NCBI RefSeq assembly: GCF_042657165.1
Contig: NZ_JBHSNJ010000013.1
Coordinates: 434,001 to 498,000, forward strand
Direction of reading: 5' to 3'
Source: Agrilutibacter niabensis
Lineage (GTDB): Bacteria; Pseudomonadota; Gammaproteobacteria; Xanthomonadales; Xanthomonadaceae
DNA length: 64,000 nucleotides
Shown: positions 38,549 through 47,356 of the stretch, in pieces
Layout: every line of letters starts with the position of its first letter
How positions within the stretch are numbered: the first letter of the stretch is position 1
Notes under the pieces: generated by a model
Database searches by the model: none
What the model was told of the DNA's origin: nothing
Seen by the model: only the letters and a program-made list of their open reading frames with translations
Program-made: the position numbers and the translations under genes

Positions 38549-39583
38549 TCACGCGGCGCTGCTCGAGCGGCGCACCACCAGGGAGGGCGGCAGCATGACG
38601 CTTTCCACCTTCTCCTCGCGCACCTGCTTGAGCAGGGTCTCCACCAGCAGCTCGCCGGCGCGCGACGTGTCCTGGATCACCGAGGTCAGCGGCGGGCTGG
38701 CGAAGCGCGCCATCGGGATGTCGTCGAAGCCGACCACCGCCACGTCCCAGGGCACATGGCGGCCGTGCTCGATCAGCGCGCGCATGGCGCCGATCGCGAT
38801 CATGTCACTGGCCGCGAACAGCGCGTCGAAGGGGCGGCCGCGCGCCATCAGCGTGACCGCGGCGGCGTAGCCGGCTTCCTCCGAACTCTCCGCATCGACC
38901 TGCAGTTCCGCGTGCATCGAGGCGCCAGCCTTCTGCAGCGCGGCGTCGCAGCCGCGATAGCGGTCGAAGAACTCCGGGTAGTGGTTGGAGGCATAACCGA
39001 GGAAGGCGACCCGCTTGCGGCCCAGGCCGAGCAGGTGCTCGCCGACGAGCTGTCCGCCCTGGAAGTTGTCGCAACCGATCGAGATGCCCGGCTGGTCTTC
39101 CAGCACCGCGCCCCAGCGCACGAAGTGGGTGCCCTGTTCGACCAGCTGCTCGAGCTTGCTGCGGTAGACCATGTAGTCGCCGTAGCCAAGCAGGATCAGG
39201 CCGTCGGCCTTCATGCTGTCCTCGTAGTCGGCGTGCCAGTCGTCGGACAACTGCTGGAACGACACCAGCAGGTCATGGCGATTGCGCGCGCAGGCGCGCG
39301 TGATCGATCCCAGCATCGACAGGAAGAACGGGTTGATGTGCGACTCGTCCGGGGTGGGGTCCTCGAACAGCAGCAGCGCCAGCGTGCCCGAACGCTGCGT
39401 ACGCAGGCTGGAGGCGCGGTGGTCGACCTTGTAGTTGAGCTCGCGCACCGCCTCGAGCACGCGCTGGCGCGTTTCCGGATTCACCAGCGGGCTGCCGCGC
39501 AGAACGCGGGAGACGGTCGCCTGCGATACCCCGGCACGGTGGGCGATGTCGACGGAGGTGGATCGGGACTTCTTGCTGCGCAT
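38549..39583 (-). CDS. LacI-family transcriptional regulator, likely controlling the maltodextrin locus
   Basis: A 344-residue regulator. The N-terminal helix-turn-helix reads VDIAHRAGVSQATVSRVLRG (residues ~11-30), followed by a hinge (RASSLRTQ) and a periplasmic-binding-protein-like sensor domain with TLALLLFEDPTPDESHINPF, GLILLGYGDYM and FDALFAASDMIAIGAMRAL. LacI relatives in sugar loci usually act as repressors relieved by a sugar of the pathway. The three divergent promoter regions of the adjacent cluster carry LacI-like palindromes, so this is the probable binder. No copy of the motif is evident directly upstream of its own start, so autoregulation is not supported. Confidence 0.92.
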   Translation of the reverse strand: MRSKKSRSTSVDIAHRAGVSQATVSRVLRGSPLVNPETRQRVLEAVRELNYKVDHRASSLRTQRSGTLALLLFEDPTPDESHINPFFLSMLGSITRACARNRHDLLVSFQQLSDDWHADYEDSMKADGLILLGYGDYMVYRSKLEQLVEQGTHFVRWGAVLEDQPGISIGCDNFQGGQLVGEHLLGLGRKRVAFLGYASNHYPEFFDRYRGCDAALQKAGASMHAELQVDAESSEEAGYAAAVTLMARGRPFDALFAASDMIAIGAMRALIEHGRHVPWDVAVVGFDDIPMARFASPPLTSVIQDTSRAGELLVETLLKQVREEKVESVMLPPSLVVRRSSSAA

Positions 39584-39655
39584 GCGAACGGCGTTTCCGG
39601 CGGATATCCGAGTTTAGTCAGGAAGCGCGGATCGGCGCTGCTGCGGTCGCACAAG

Positions 39656-39721
39656 AAAGCCCTGCTGGTGGATGCCCGATGCGGGCGCGGCAGGGCTTTG
39701 GCCCACCCCTGGAGGGTGGGC
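39656..39721 (-). terminator. Terminator region of rho: two consecutive hairpins
   Basis: Reading downstream of rho (minus strand), the first hairpin is GCCCACCC/GGGTGGGC (39701-39721, 8-bp stem, 5-nt loop) starting 11 bp after the stop. A second, AAAGCCCTGC/GCAGGGCTTT (39656-39699, 10-bp stem), follows with CTTTCTTG after it. The second is the better candidate for intrinsic termination, although its loop is long (24 nt) and contains a small inner stem. Confidence 0.6.
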
Positions 39722-39731
39722 GTGTCCGGAC

Positions 39732-41399
39732 TCAGCGCTTCATCGAGCTGAAGAACTCGTCGTTGGACTTGGTGGTCTTCATCTTGTCGAGCAGGAACTC
39801 CATCGCGCCGATCTCGTCCATGCCGTGCAGCAGCTTGCGCAGGATCCAGATCTTCTGCAGCAGCTCCGGCTCGATCAGCAGGTCTTCGCGGCGGGTGCCC
39901 GAGCGGTTGATGTCGATGGCGGGGTAGACGCGCTTCTCGGCGATACGGCGGTTCAAGTGGACTTCCGAGTTGCCGGTGCCCTTGAACTCTTCGTAGATCA
40001 CCTCGTCCATCTTGCTGCCGGTGTCGATCAGCGCGGTGGCGATGATGGTCAGCGAGCCGCCTTCCTCGACGTTGCGCGCGGCGCCGAAGAAACGCTTCGG
40101 ACGGTGCAGGGCGTTGGCGTCGACGCCGCCGGACAGCACCTTGCCCGAGGAGGGCACGACGTTGTTGTAGGCGCGGGCCAGGCGGGTGATCGAGTCGAGC
40201 AGGATCACCACGTCCTTCTTGTGCTCGACCAGGCGCTTGGCGCGTTCGATCACCATTTCGGCGACCTGCACGTGGCGGGCGGCGGGCTCGTCGAAGGTCG
40301 AGGAGACCACTTCGCCGCGCACGGTGCGCTGCATTTCGGTCACTTCTTCCGGACGCTCGTCCACCAGCAGCACGATCAGGTGCACGTCCGGGTGGTTGTG
40401 CGTGATGGCGGTGGCCACCTGCTGCATCATCATCGTCTTGCCGGCCTTGGGCGGCGAGACGATCAGGGCGCGCTGGCCTTTGCCCTGCGGCGCCATCAGG
40501 TCGAGGATGCGGCCGGTGATGTCCTCGGTCGAGCCGTCGGCGCGCTCGAGCCGGAACTTGCGGCGCGGGAACAGCGGGGTGAGGTTCTCGAACAGGACCT
40601 TGTTCTTCGACGCTTCCAGCGGCTCGCCATTGATCGTGTCGACCACGGCCAGGGCGAAGTAGCGTTCGCCGTCCTTCGGCCAGCGGATGCGGCCGGACAG
40701 GTGGTCGCCGGTGCGCAGGTTGAAGCGGCGGATCTGGCTGGGCGAGATGTAGGTGTCGTCCGGGCCGGCCAGGTAGCTGGCCTCGTGCGAGCGCAGGAAG
40801 CCGAAGCCGTCGGGCAGGATTTCCAGCACGCCGTCGGCGGCGACGCCCTCGCCGTGGCGGGTCAGGACCTTGAGGACCGCGAAGATGACGTCCTGCTTGC
40901 GGGCACGGGCGACGCCTTCCTGGATCTGCAGCTGCTCGGCGATGTCGAGCAGCTTGTTCGCGGGCATGCGCTTGAGGTCGCCCAGCGAATAGACCGGGAA
41001 GCCTTCCGGTACCTGCGGGTGCGGGCGGGGCACGAAGGGCTCGGCGTTGCCGCCGTCGTCCTGCATTCCGCCGTCGCGGTAGCGGTCGCGCTGGCGGTCG
41101 CGGCGGTTGCGGAAGCGGTCGCGGCGGTTGTTGCCGCCACCACCACGGTTGTCGAAATCGCGGCCTTCGCGCGACTGGGCATCGCCGCCCTGGGCGGGGG
41201 CGCCGTCGTTCGAGGCGGCTGGCGCAGCGGCGTCGTTCGCCATCGGGGCGGGTGCAGCCGGAGCGGGAGCGGCCGGAGCGGGAGCGGCAGGCGGCGGGGC
41301 GGAGGGGGCGGTGTCGGCAGGAGCTTCAGCCTTCACGACGCGTGCCTTGCGCACGCGCTTCTCGGCGGTTTCGCCGGAATCGGGGGTGTTATCGGACAA
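39732..41399 (-). CDS. rho: Transcription termination factor Rho with long N-terminal extension
   Basis: RNA-dependent hexameric ATPase that terminates transcription. The protein is 555 residues against 419 in E. coli; the extra ~125 residues are N-terminal. They comprise an Ala/Pro-rich segment (repeated PAPAA) and an Arg/Gly/Asn/Asp-rich segment (GGGGNNRRDRFRNRRDRQRD), both predicted disordered. The core is classical: PVYSLGDLKRMPANKLLDIA (N-terminal domain), DGFGFLRS (RNA-binding cold-shock-like fold), Walker A PPKAGKTMMM near 320 and VILLDSITRLARAYN. The start is the TTG at 41399 with GAGGA 10 nt upstream; no suitable ATG exists. trxA lies 244 bp upstream on the same strand. Confidence 0.95.
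   Translation of the reverse strand: MSDNTPDSGETAEKRVRKARVVKAEAPADTAPSAPPPAAPAPAAPAPAAPAPMANDAAAPAASNDGAPAQGGDAQSREGRDFDNRGGGGNNRRDRFRNRRDRQRDRYRDGGMQDDGGNAEPFVPRPHPQVPEGFPVYSLGDLKRMPANKLLDIAEQLQIQEGVARARKQDVIFAVLKVLTRHGEGVAADGVLEILPDGFGFLRSHEASYLAGPDDTYISPSQIRRFNLRTGDHLSGRIRWPKDGERYFALAVVDTINGEPLEASKNKVLFENLTPLFPRRKFRLERADGSTEDITGRILDLMAPQGKGQRALIVSPPKAGKTMMMQQVATAITHNHPDVHLIVLLVDERPEEVTEMQRTVRGEVVSSTFDEPAARHVQVAEMVIERAKRLVEHKKDVVILLDSITRLARAYNNVVPSSGKVLSGGVDANALHRPKRFFGAARNVEEGGSLTIIATALIDTGSKMDEVIYEEFKGTGNSEVHLNRRIAEKRVYPAIDINRSGTRREDLLIEPELLQKIWILRKLLHGMDEIGAMEFLLDKMKTTKSNDEFFSSMKR
41257..41286 (-). repeat. Tandem 15-bp repeat inside the rho extension
   Basis: GCCGGAGCGGGAGCG occurs twice back to back (41257-41271 and 41272-41286, plus-strand reading) and encodes the repeated Pro-Ala units of the Rho N-terminal extension. 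In-frame units of 15 bp could expand or contract by slippage without breaking the gene. Confidence 0.7.
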
Positions 41400-41643
41400 G
41401 CAGGGAATCCTCGCTAAGCGGCGAGCGCTCGCGTTGGGCGAGCGGGACGTCAGGGACGTGGGTCTTGAGAAAAGAGGGGCGCGGCGCCGGGAATTACGCC
41501 GGTAAGCCTGCAGGGCGAAACTAGCACCGTGGCCGCGCGGCGGCAAGCGGGGCGGCGTTATTGGTTCATTTTGCGGCACCAGCCGCGGGGAGAAGCCGGT
41601 CCGGGGCGCACGCCGCCCGCGAACCGGTCACCGGGCAGGCGCC

Positions 41644-41970
41644 TTACAGCGCCTTGTCGATCATCTGGCTGAGCTGGGCCTTGCCGACCGCGCCGATCTG
41701 CTGGGAATGGATCTGGCCGTTCTTGAACAGCAGCAGCATCGGGATCGAGCGCACGTGGTACTTCATGGCGCTGGCGCGGTTGTGGTCGACGTTGACCTTC
41801 ACGATCTTGGCCTTGCCGTCGTAGGTGTCGGCCAGTTCGTCGAGGGCCGGGGCGATCATCTTGCAGGGGCCGCACCACTCGGCCCAGAAATCGACGAGGA
41901 CCGGCTCGGACGAGCCCAGCACGACGGCGTCGAAATCGGCATCGCCGACATGCATTACTTTGTCGCTCAC
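41644..41970 (-). CDS. trxA: Thioredoxin 1
   Basis: A 108-residue cytosolic disulfide reductase with the active site WCGPCK, the preceding VLVDFWAEWCGP and the cis-Pro loop SIPMLLLFKNG. The start is a GTG at 41970 with CAGGAG upstream. It lies upstream of rho on the same strand, the conserved trxA-rho order of gammaproteobacteria, and divergent from rhlB. Confidence 0.96.
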   Translation of the reverse strand: MSDKVMHVGDADFDAVVLGSSEPVLVDFWAEWCGPCKMIAPALDELADTYDGKAKIVKVNVDHNRASAMKYHVRSIPMLLLFKNGQIHSQQIGAVGKAQLSQMIDKAL

Positions 41971-42155
41971 GCGAATCTCCTGAGTAGGCCCCGGCGGGAC
42001 AGGCGGGGCTGGGGTAAACTGGGGCGTTTCGCGCCGGCTTCAAGCCCTGCGCCTACGTCCGACCGTAGCCGGCGAGCCCGGCCCCGGCAGTCTGCGATGC
42101 AGGCCGCCCCCCATGCAAGCGCGACTTCACGCGCGGAACGAAATACACGAAATCC

Positions 42156-43847
42156 ATGAGCGACAAGCCCCTTACCGACATTACGTTCGACTCGTTCGAA
42201 CTGCGCCCCAGCCTGCTGGCTGGCCTCGAAGCCGCCGGTTTCACCCGCTGCACCCCGATCCAGGCGCTGACCCTGCCGCTGGCCCTGAACGGGCGCGACG
42301 TCGCCGGCCAGGCCCAGACCGGCACCGGCAAGACCCTGGCCTTCCTGGTCGCGGTGATCAACCGCCTGCTGACCCGCCCGGCCTTGGCCGAGCGCAAGCC
42401 GGAAGACCCGCGCGCGCTGATCCTGGCCCCGACCCGCGAGCTGGCGATCCAGATCCACAAGGACGCGGTCAAGTTCGGCTCCGACCTCGGCCTGAAGTTC
42501 GCCCTGGTCTATGGCGGCGTCGACTACGACAAGCAGCGCGAGATCCTGCAGAAGGGCGCCGACATCATCATCGCCACGCCCGGCCGCCTGATCGACTACG
42601 TCAAGCAGCACAAGGTCGTGTCGCTGCACGCCTGCGAGATGTGCGTGCTCGACGAAGCCGACCGCATGTTCGACCTCGGCTTCATCAAGGACATCCGCTT
42701 CCTGCTGCGGCGCATGCCCGAGCGCACCACGCGCCAGACCCTGCTGTTCTCGGCGACGCTGTCGCACCGGGTGCTCGAGCTCGCGTATGAACACATGAAC
42801 GAGCCCGAGAAGATCGTGGTCGAGACCGAGTTCATCACCGCAGCCAAGGTGCGCCAGAAGATCTACTTCCCGGCCGACGAGGAAAAGCTGCCGCTGCTGA
42901 TCGGGCTGCTGTCGCGGTCCGAAGGCGCGCGCACGATGGTGTTCGTCAACACCAAGGCCTTCGTCGAACGCGTGGCGCGCGCGCTGGAGAAGGCCGGCTA
43001 CCGTGTCGGTGTGCTCTCGGGCGACGTCCCGCAGAAGAAGCGCGAATCGCTGCTGAAGAAGTTCCAGGCCGGCCAGCTCGAGATCCTGGTCGCCACCGAC
43101 GTGGCCGCGCGCGGTCTGCACATCGATGGCGTCTCGCACGTCTACAACTACGACCTGCCGTTCGATGCCGAGGACTACGTCCACCGGATCGGCCGCACCG
43201 CGCGCCTGGGCGCCGAGGGCGATGCGATCAGCTTCGCCTGCGAGCGCTACGCGATGTCGCTGCCGGACATCGAGGCCTACATCGAGCAGAAGCTGCCGGT
43301 GGCGGCGGTGGACCCCGACCTGCTGGTGGCGGTGCCGCGCGCGCCGCGCGAAGTGCCTGCGGGCGTCGAGGGCGAGGAGGGCGAAAGCATCGGCGCGATC
43401 TTCAAGGAGGCTCGCGAGCAGCGTGCCGCCGACGAGGAGCGCCGCGGTGGTGGCCGCAGTCGTGGCCCACGCAGCGGCAGCAGCAGTGGCGGCGGTCGGC
43501 GCGAAGGCGGCTCGCGTGCAGCGGGCCCGCGCCGTGAACGCGCGTCCGGCGATGGCCAGTCGCCGCGCCCGGCACGCAGCGAAACGCCCGCCGTGCAGCC
43601 GGCCGCACCGGTGCAGGCCACGGTGCCGGCCGGCGATGCCGAACGCGCGCCGCGCAAGCGTCGCCGCCGTCGCGGCGGTCGCCGGATCGAAGGTGCCGAG
43701 GGCGCGACGCAGGCCCCGGGCGGACCGGTGAATGTCCAGGCCAAGCCCGGTGCTTCGTCCGCAGCGGGATCCAAGCCGGGACTGATTGCCCGCATCGGGC
43801 ATGGGCTGAAGAAGCTGATCACGCGCGCGCCCAGCTCGCAGCATTGA
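42156..43847 (+). CDS. rhlB: DEAD-box ATP-dependent RNA helicase RhlB
   Basis: A 563-residue RNA helicase, in E. coli part of the RNA degradosome and encoded divergently from trxA-rho exactly as here. Motifs: Q-motif CTPIQALTLPLAL, Walker A AQTGTGKT, PTRELA, DEAD box as VLDEADRMFDLGF, SAT (FSATLS), and HRIGRTARLG. After the helicase core (to ~residue 400) there is a ~165-residue extension rich in Arg, Gly, Ser, Pro and Ala (RGGGRSRGPRSGSSSGGGRR, RKRRRRRGGRR) ending with an Arg/Lys amphipathic tail. Such tails bind RNA or scaffold proteins. Shared disordered, Arg-rich regions in Rho and RhlB suggest common adaptation. Confidence 0.94.
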   Translation: MSDKPLTDITFDSFELRPSLLAGLEAAGFTRCTPIQALTLPLALNGRDVAGQAQTGTGKTLAFLVAVINRLLTRPALAERKPEDPRALILAPTRELAIQIHKDAVKFGSDLGLKFALVYGGVDYDKQREILQKGADIIIATPGRLIDYVKQHKVVSLHACEMCVLDEADRMFDLGFIKDIRFLLRRMPERTTRQTLLFSATLSHRVLELAYEHMNEPEKIVVETEFITAAKVRQKIYFPADEEKLPLLIGLLSRSEGARTMVFVNTKAFVERVARALEKAGYRVGVLSGDVPQKKRESLLKKFQAGQLEILVATDVAARGLHIDGVSHVYNYDLPFDAEDYVHRIGRTARLGAEGDAISFACERYAMSLPDIEAYIEQKLPVAAVDPDLLVAVPRAPREVPAGVEGEEGESIGAIFKEAREQRAADEERRGGGRSRGPRSGSSSGGGRREGGSRAAGPRRERASGDGQSPRPARSETPAVQPAAPVQATVPAGDAERAPRKRRRRRGGRRIEGAEGATQAPGGPVNVQAKPGASSAAGSKPGLIARIGHGLKKLITRAPSSQH

Positions 43848-43977
43848 GTTGATGTGTCGGCGGATCTGCAAGGATCCGCCACCCTCGCGGGCCCGCCTGC
43901 GCAGGCGGCGCGGCCGACTAGCCATCCCTGCGCCCGCATCCGATACTGGCCACTGAACTGGCTGCAATCCGGATCGA

Positions 43978-44664
43978 ATGAGCGTCCTGCGTTTCGACAA
44001 TGTCAGCAAGCGCTACGACAGCGGTCACCACGCGTTGACCGACGTCAGTTTCGAAGTGGCCCCGGGCGAGATGCTGTTCGTCACCGGGCATTCCGGCGCC
44101 GGCAAGAGCACGCTGCTCAGACTCATCCATCTCAGCGAGCGCGCCAGCCGCGGCGCGGTGATCTTCGGCGAGAAGAACCTCGCGAAGGTGCGGGGCGACC
44201 GGATCGCCTTGCATCGCCGCGATGTCGGCGTGGTCTACCAGGACCACCGCCTGCTCACCGACCGCAGCGTCGCCGACAACGTCGGCCTGCCGCTGGTGTT
44301 GCGCGGCATGCGCCGCGGCGACATCGCCAAGCGGGTGCGCAGCGCGCTGGAGAAGGTCGGCCTGGGTGCGCGCGCGAATGCCCTGCCGGCGCAGCTGTCC
44401 GCCGGCGAACAGCAGCGCGTCGGCATCGCCCGCGCAATCATCGGCGAGCCGAAACTGCTGGTTGCCGACGAACCCACCGGCAACCTCGATCCCACGCTGT
44501 CGGCGGAAATCCTGGCGCTGTTCGCCGCCCTGCCCGAGCGCGGGACCAGCGTGCTGGTTGCCAGCCACGACCTGGGCTTGCTCAAGCGCATGAAGAAGCG
44601 CGTGCTGGTGCTGAACCAGGGCCGTCTCGTCGACGACATCTCGCCGCAGGAACTGGCCGAATGA
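43978..44664 (+). CDS. ftsE: Cell division ATP-binding protein FtsE
   Basis: The ATPase of the FtsEX complex that regulates peptidoglycan hydrolases at the division septum. The 228-residue ABC protein has Walker A GHSGAGKST, the Q-loop in VVYQDHRLL, signature LSAGEQQRVGIARA, Walker B LLVADEPTGNLD and the switch His in VLVASHDLG. The pattern LLxxRSVADNVGLPL is typical of FtsE. The gene overlaps ftsX by 4 nt (ATGA), giving coupled translation. Confidence 0.95.
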   Translation: MSVLRFDNVSKRYDSGHHALTDVSFEVAPGEMLFVTGHSGAGKSTLLRLIHLSERASRGAVIFGEKNLAKVRGDRIALHRRDVGVVYQDHRLLTDRSVADNVGLPLVLRGMRRGDIAKRVRSALEKVGLGARANALPAQLSAGEQQRVGIARAIIGEPKLLVADEPTGNLDPTLSAEILALFAALPERGTSVLVASHDLGLLKRMKKRVLVLNQGRLVDDISPQELAE

Positions 44665-45614
44665 ACATCGAAGCCGGCGCCTTGAAGGCGCAGTCGCGCA
44701 TCGGCATGTGGTTCGACCACCACGCGTACAGCATGGTGGCCAGCCTCGGCCGCATGCTGCGCAAGCCCTGGGCTACCGCGCTCACCGTGGGCGTGATGGC
44801 AGTGGCACTGGCCTTGCCGTTGGGCCTGTGGGCGACGTTGCAGAACATCGAGCGTTTCGCCGGCAGCGTGCAGCAGTCGCGGCAGGTCAGCGTGTTCCTG
44901 AAGCCGGCCATCGCGACCGATCGCGCACGCGCGCTGGCAGAGGAGCTGAAGGCGCGCCCCGACGTCGCCCGCGTCGACCTGCGCACGCCGGAACAGGGAC
45001 TGGAAGAATTGCGCGCGCGCGGCCTCGGCGATTCGCTCGCCGCGCTCGAAGGCAATCCGCTGCCGAGCCTGCTGATCGTGACGCCCAGAGCTCATGAAAG
45101 CGCGGGCGGCGAAACCGCGCTGGCGCAATCGTTGCAATCGCTGCCGGAAGCCGACACCGTCCAGCACGACGCCGGCTGGCGGCAGCGCCTGGACCAATGG
45201 CTGCGTTTCGGTGGCCGCCTGGCCTGGGTGCTGGCCGGCCTGCTCGGCCTGGGCGCGCTGCTGGTGGTGGGCAACACGGTGCGGCTCGACATCCAGTCCC
45301 GGCGCGACGAAATCGGCGTGCTGCAGTTGCTGGGCGCGAGCGACGGCTTCATCCGCCGGCCGTTCCTGTACCTGGGGGCGAGCTACGGCGCGCTCGCCGG
45401 CGCGCTGGCGCTGGCATTGCTGACCGCTACCGACGTGGCCCTGCGCGAGCCGCTTGCCGAACTTGCGCGCAGCTACGGCAGCGGCTTCGCCCTGCGCGGC
45501 TTCGATCCGGTGCAGGCGGTTGAGATCGTGCTCGGCGCGGGCTTGCTGGGCTGGCTCGGCGCCGGCTTCGTGACCGGCCATTACCTGCGCCAGACCCGTC
45601 CGACGGAAACCTGA
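44661..45614 (+). CDS. ftsX: Cell division protein FtsX
   Basis: The four-helix membrane partner of FtsE. The 317-residue protein has an N-terminal cytoplasmic segment, helix 1 (ATALTVGVMAVALALPLGLW), a periplasmic domain of about 120 residues (ROVSVFLKP-type start QVSVFLKPAIATDRAR), then three C-terminal helices with VVGNTVRLDIQSRRDEI, the conserved cytoplasmic loop LLGASDGFIRRPFLY and a final helix. The start overlaps the ftsE stop. No rpoH directly follows, unlike in E. coli (ftsYEX-rpoH); here a response regulator and ung intervene and rpoH is about 4 kb away. Confidence 0.93.
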   Translation: MNIEAGALKAQSRIGMWFDHHAYSMVASLGRMLRKPWATALTVGVMAVALALPLGLWATLQNIERFAGSVQQSRQVSVFLKPAIATDRARALAEELKARPDVARVDLRTPEQGLEELRARGLGDSLAALEGNPLPSLLIVTPRAHESAGGETALAQSLQSLPEADTVQHDAGWRQRLDQWLRFGGRLAWVLAGLLGLGALLVVGNTVRLDIQSRRDEIGVLQLLGASDGFIRRPFLYLGASYGALAGALALALLTATDVALREPLAELARSYGSGFALRGFDPVQAVEIVLGAGLLGWLGAGFVTGHYLRQTRPTET

Positions 45615-45711
45615 TCGAAAAAGCCGACGGGCGTCGCAGCGCCGCCGGGTAATGGCGTGGCGCAACGCGTACACTCGCGGCTCCCCTTTCATGCCGTCGC
45701 ACCGAAGAACC

Positions 45712-46554
45712 ATGTCCTCGCAGGATCTGCGCCACCTCGACAATGCTGCGCCGCGCGTAATGGTGGTGGATGGCAGCAAGCTGGTGCGCAAGATGATCGG
45801 TGACATGCTGGTGCGCGAAGTCGCCGACGCCGAACTCGTCGCCTGCGGCAGCATCGAGGAAGCGCGCACTGCGCTCGCGAACGGCGCGGTGAATCTCGTG
45901 ACCACATCGCTGGTGTTGCCCGACGGCGATGGCATCGCGCTGGCGCGCACCGTGCGCGAGGCGTCGGGCCAGGCCTACGTTCCGATCATCGTGGTGTCCG
46001 GCAATGCGCAGGATGCGCTGGAAGCGCGCCGCTTCACCGAAGACGTCACCGACTACTTCGACAAGGGCCTGGGTTACACCGCGTTGGCCGCCTTCATCCG
46101 TGGCTACGTGCAGCCCGAATCGATTCCCGGCGCGCGCGTTCTGTACGTGGAAGACAGCAAGGTCGTCGCCATGGCGACCAAACGCATGCTCGAGCGCAAC
46201 GGCCTGGTGGTGGTGCATTTCGTCGGCGTCGAGGAGGCGCTGGACTACCTCGAGCAGCATCGCGGCAACGCCGATCCGGGCGCGGACCTCGTGCTCACCG
46301 ACGTGTACCTCAAGGGCAAGCTGGAAGGCAGCGACCTGCTGCATCGCATCCGCAACGACTTCGGCTACGGCAAGCGCCGCCTGCCGGTGCTGGTGATGAC
46401 CGGCGACGCCAACCCCGACAACCAGAGCGAACTGTTGCGCATGGGCGCCAACGACCTGGTGCTGAAGCCGATCGAGGAACGCCTGCTGGTGACCAAGACG
46501 CTGTTCCAGTTGCGGGTGGCGCGAATGCCGGAGCAGCGCACGCTCGACGCCTAG
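45712..46554 (+). CDS. Response regulator with two tandem receiver domains; first domain degenerate
   Basis: A 280-residue protein with no DNA-binding or enzymatic output domain. Domain 1 (residues ~12-125) begins PRVMVVDGSKLVRKMI and has LVTTSLVLPDGDG where the phospho-acceptor Asp is expected: the aligned residue is Ser, so it probably cannot be phosphorylated. Domain 2 (~143-265) is intact: VLYVEDSKVVAMATKRML, acceptor Asp in LVLTDVYLKG, T in VLVMTGDAN and Lys in LVLKPIEERL. The likely start is 45712 (GAAGA upstream); 45691 is possible. It may act as a single-input adaptor or phosphate sink. No histidine kinase is adjacent. Confidence 0.88.
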   Translation: MSSQDLRHLDNAAPRVMVVDGSKLVRKMIGDMLVREVADAELVACGSIEEARTALANGAVNLVTTSLVLPDGDGIALARTVREASGQAYVPIIVVSGNAQDALEARRFTEDVTDYFDKGLGYTALAAFIRGYVQPESIPGARVLYVEDSKVVAMATKRMLERNGLVVVHFVGVEEALDYLEQHRGNADPGADLVLTDVYLKGKLEGSDLLHRIRNDFGYGKRRLPVLVMTGDANPDNQSELLRMGANDLVLKPIEERLLVTKTLFQLRVARMPEQRTLDA

Positions 46555-46583
46555 GCCGCCGGTTCGCCGGCTATCCTTTGCGC

Positions 46584-47294
46584 ATGAACGAAACCGCCGA
46601 TCGCATCAGGCTCGAACCCTCGTGGAAGTCGCATCTCGGCGACTACCTGCAGCGCGAAGACATGCAATCGCTGTCCGCGTTCCTGCGCGAACGCAGGGCC
46701 AATGGCGCACGGATCTTCCCGCCGGGGCCGCAGATCTTCGCCGCGCTGGAGGCGACGCCGTTCGACGCGGTGAAGGTGGTGATCCTCGGGCAGGACCCGT
46801 ACCACGGCTTCGGCCAGGCGCATGGCCTGTGTTTCTCGGTGCAGCCCGGCGTCGCGGTGCCGCCGTCGCTGGACAACATCTACAAGGAAATCCAGCGCGA
46901 CCTCGGCATCTCGCGCCCCGGTCACGGTTGCCTTACGCATTGGGCGCAGCAGGGCGTGCTGCTGCTCAACGCGGTATTGACCGTGGAGGAGGGCCGTGCC
47001 GGCGCACACCAGGGCAAGGGCTGGGAAGGGTTCACCGACCGAATCGTCGAGACCCTCAACCGCGAACGCGAGCACCTGGTGTTCATGCTCTGGGGCAGCT
47101 ACGCGCAGGCCAAGGGCAAGGTGATCGATCCGCGCCGGCACCTGGTGCTGAAGGCGCCGCATCCCTCGCCGTTGTCGGCACATCGCGGTTTCATTGGCTG
47201 CGGGCATTTCTCCGCGGCCAACCGCTACCTGGCGCAGCACGGGAAGCAGCCCATCGACTGGTCGCTGCCGGCACCGGCCGGGACTGGCACCTAG
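46584..47294 (+). CDS. ung: Uracil-DNA glycosylase (family 1)
   Basis: Removes uracil from DNA. The 236-residue protein has the water-activating motif GQDPYHGFGQAHGLCFS with the catalytic Asp, the FxxxxNAV-type NAVLTVEEG region, and the intercalating loop HPSPLSAHRGFIGC with the catalytic His. The ATG at 46584 is preferred over the TTG at 46578. It is followed by a strong hairpin at 47311-47334. Confidence 0.96.
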   Translation: MNETADRIRLEPSWKSHLGDYLQREDMQSLSAFLRERRANGARIFPPGPQIFAALEATPFDAVKVVILGQDPYHGFGQAHGLCFSVQPGVAVPPSLDNIYKEIQRDLGISRPGHGCLTHWAQQGVLLLNAVLTVEEGRAGAHQGKGWEGFTDRIVETLNREREHLVFMLWGSYAQAKGKVIDPRRHLVLKAPHPSPLSAHRGFIGCGHFSAANRYLAQHGKQPIDWSLPAPAGTGT

Positions 47295-47310
47295 CCGGCG
47301 CCCAAACGAG

Positions 47311-47334
47311 AAGTGCCGGGCAGGCCCGGCACTT
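47311..47334. terminator. Hairpin between ung and DUF4097 gene
   Basis: AAGTGCCGGG and CCCGGCACTT form a perfect 10-bp stem with a 4-nt loop in the gap between the convergent ung and DUF4097 genes. The A/T ends give short T-runs on both strands, so a weak bidirectional terminator is likely. Confidence 0.6.
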
Positions 47335-47356
47335 CCACGTGGTGCTTCGATGCCGC

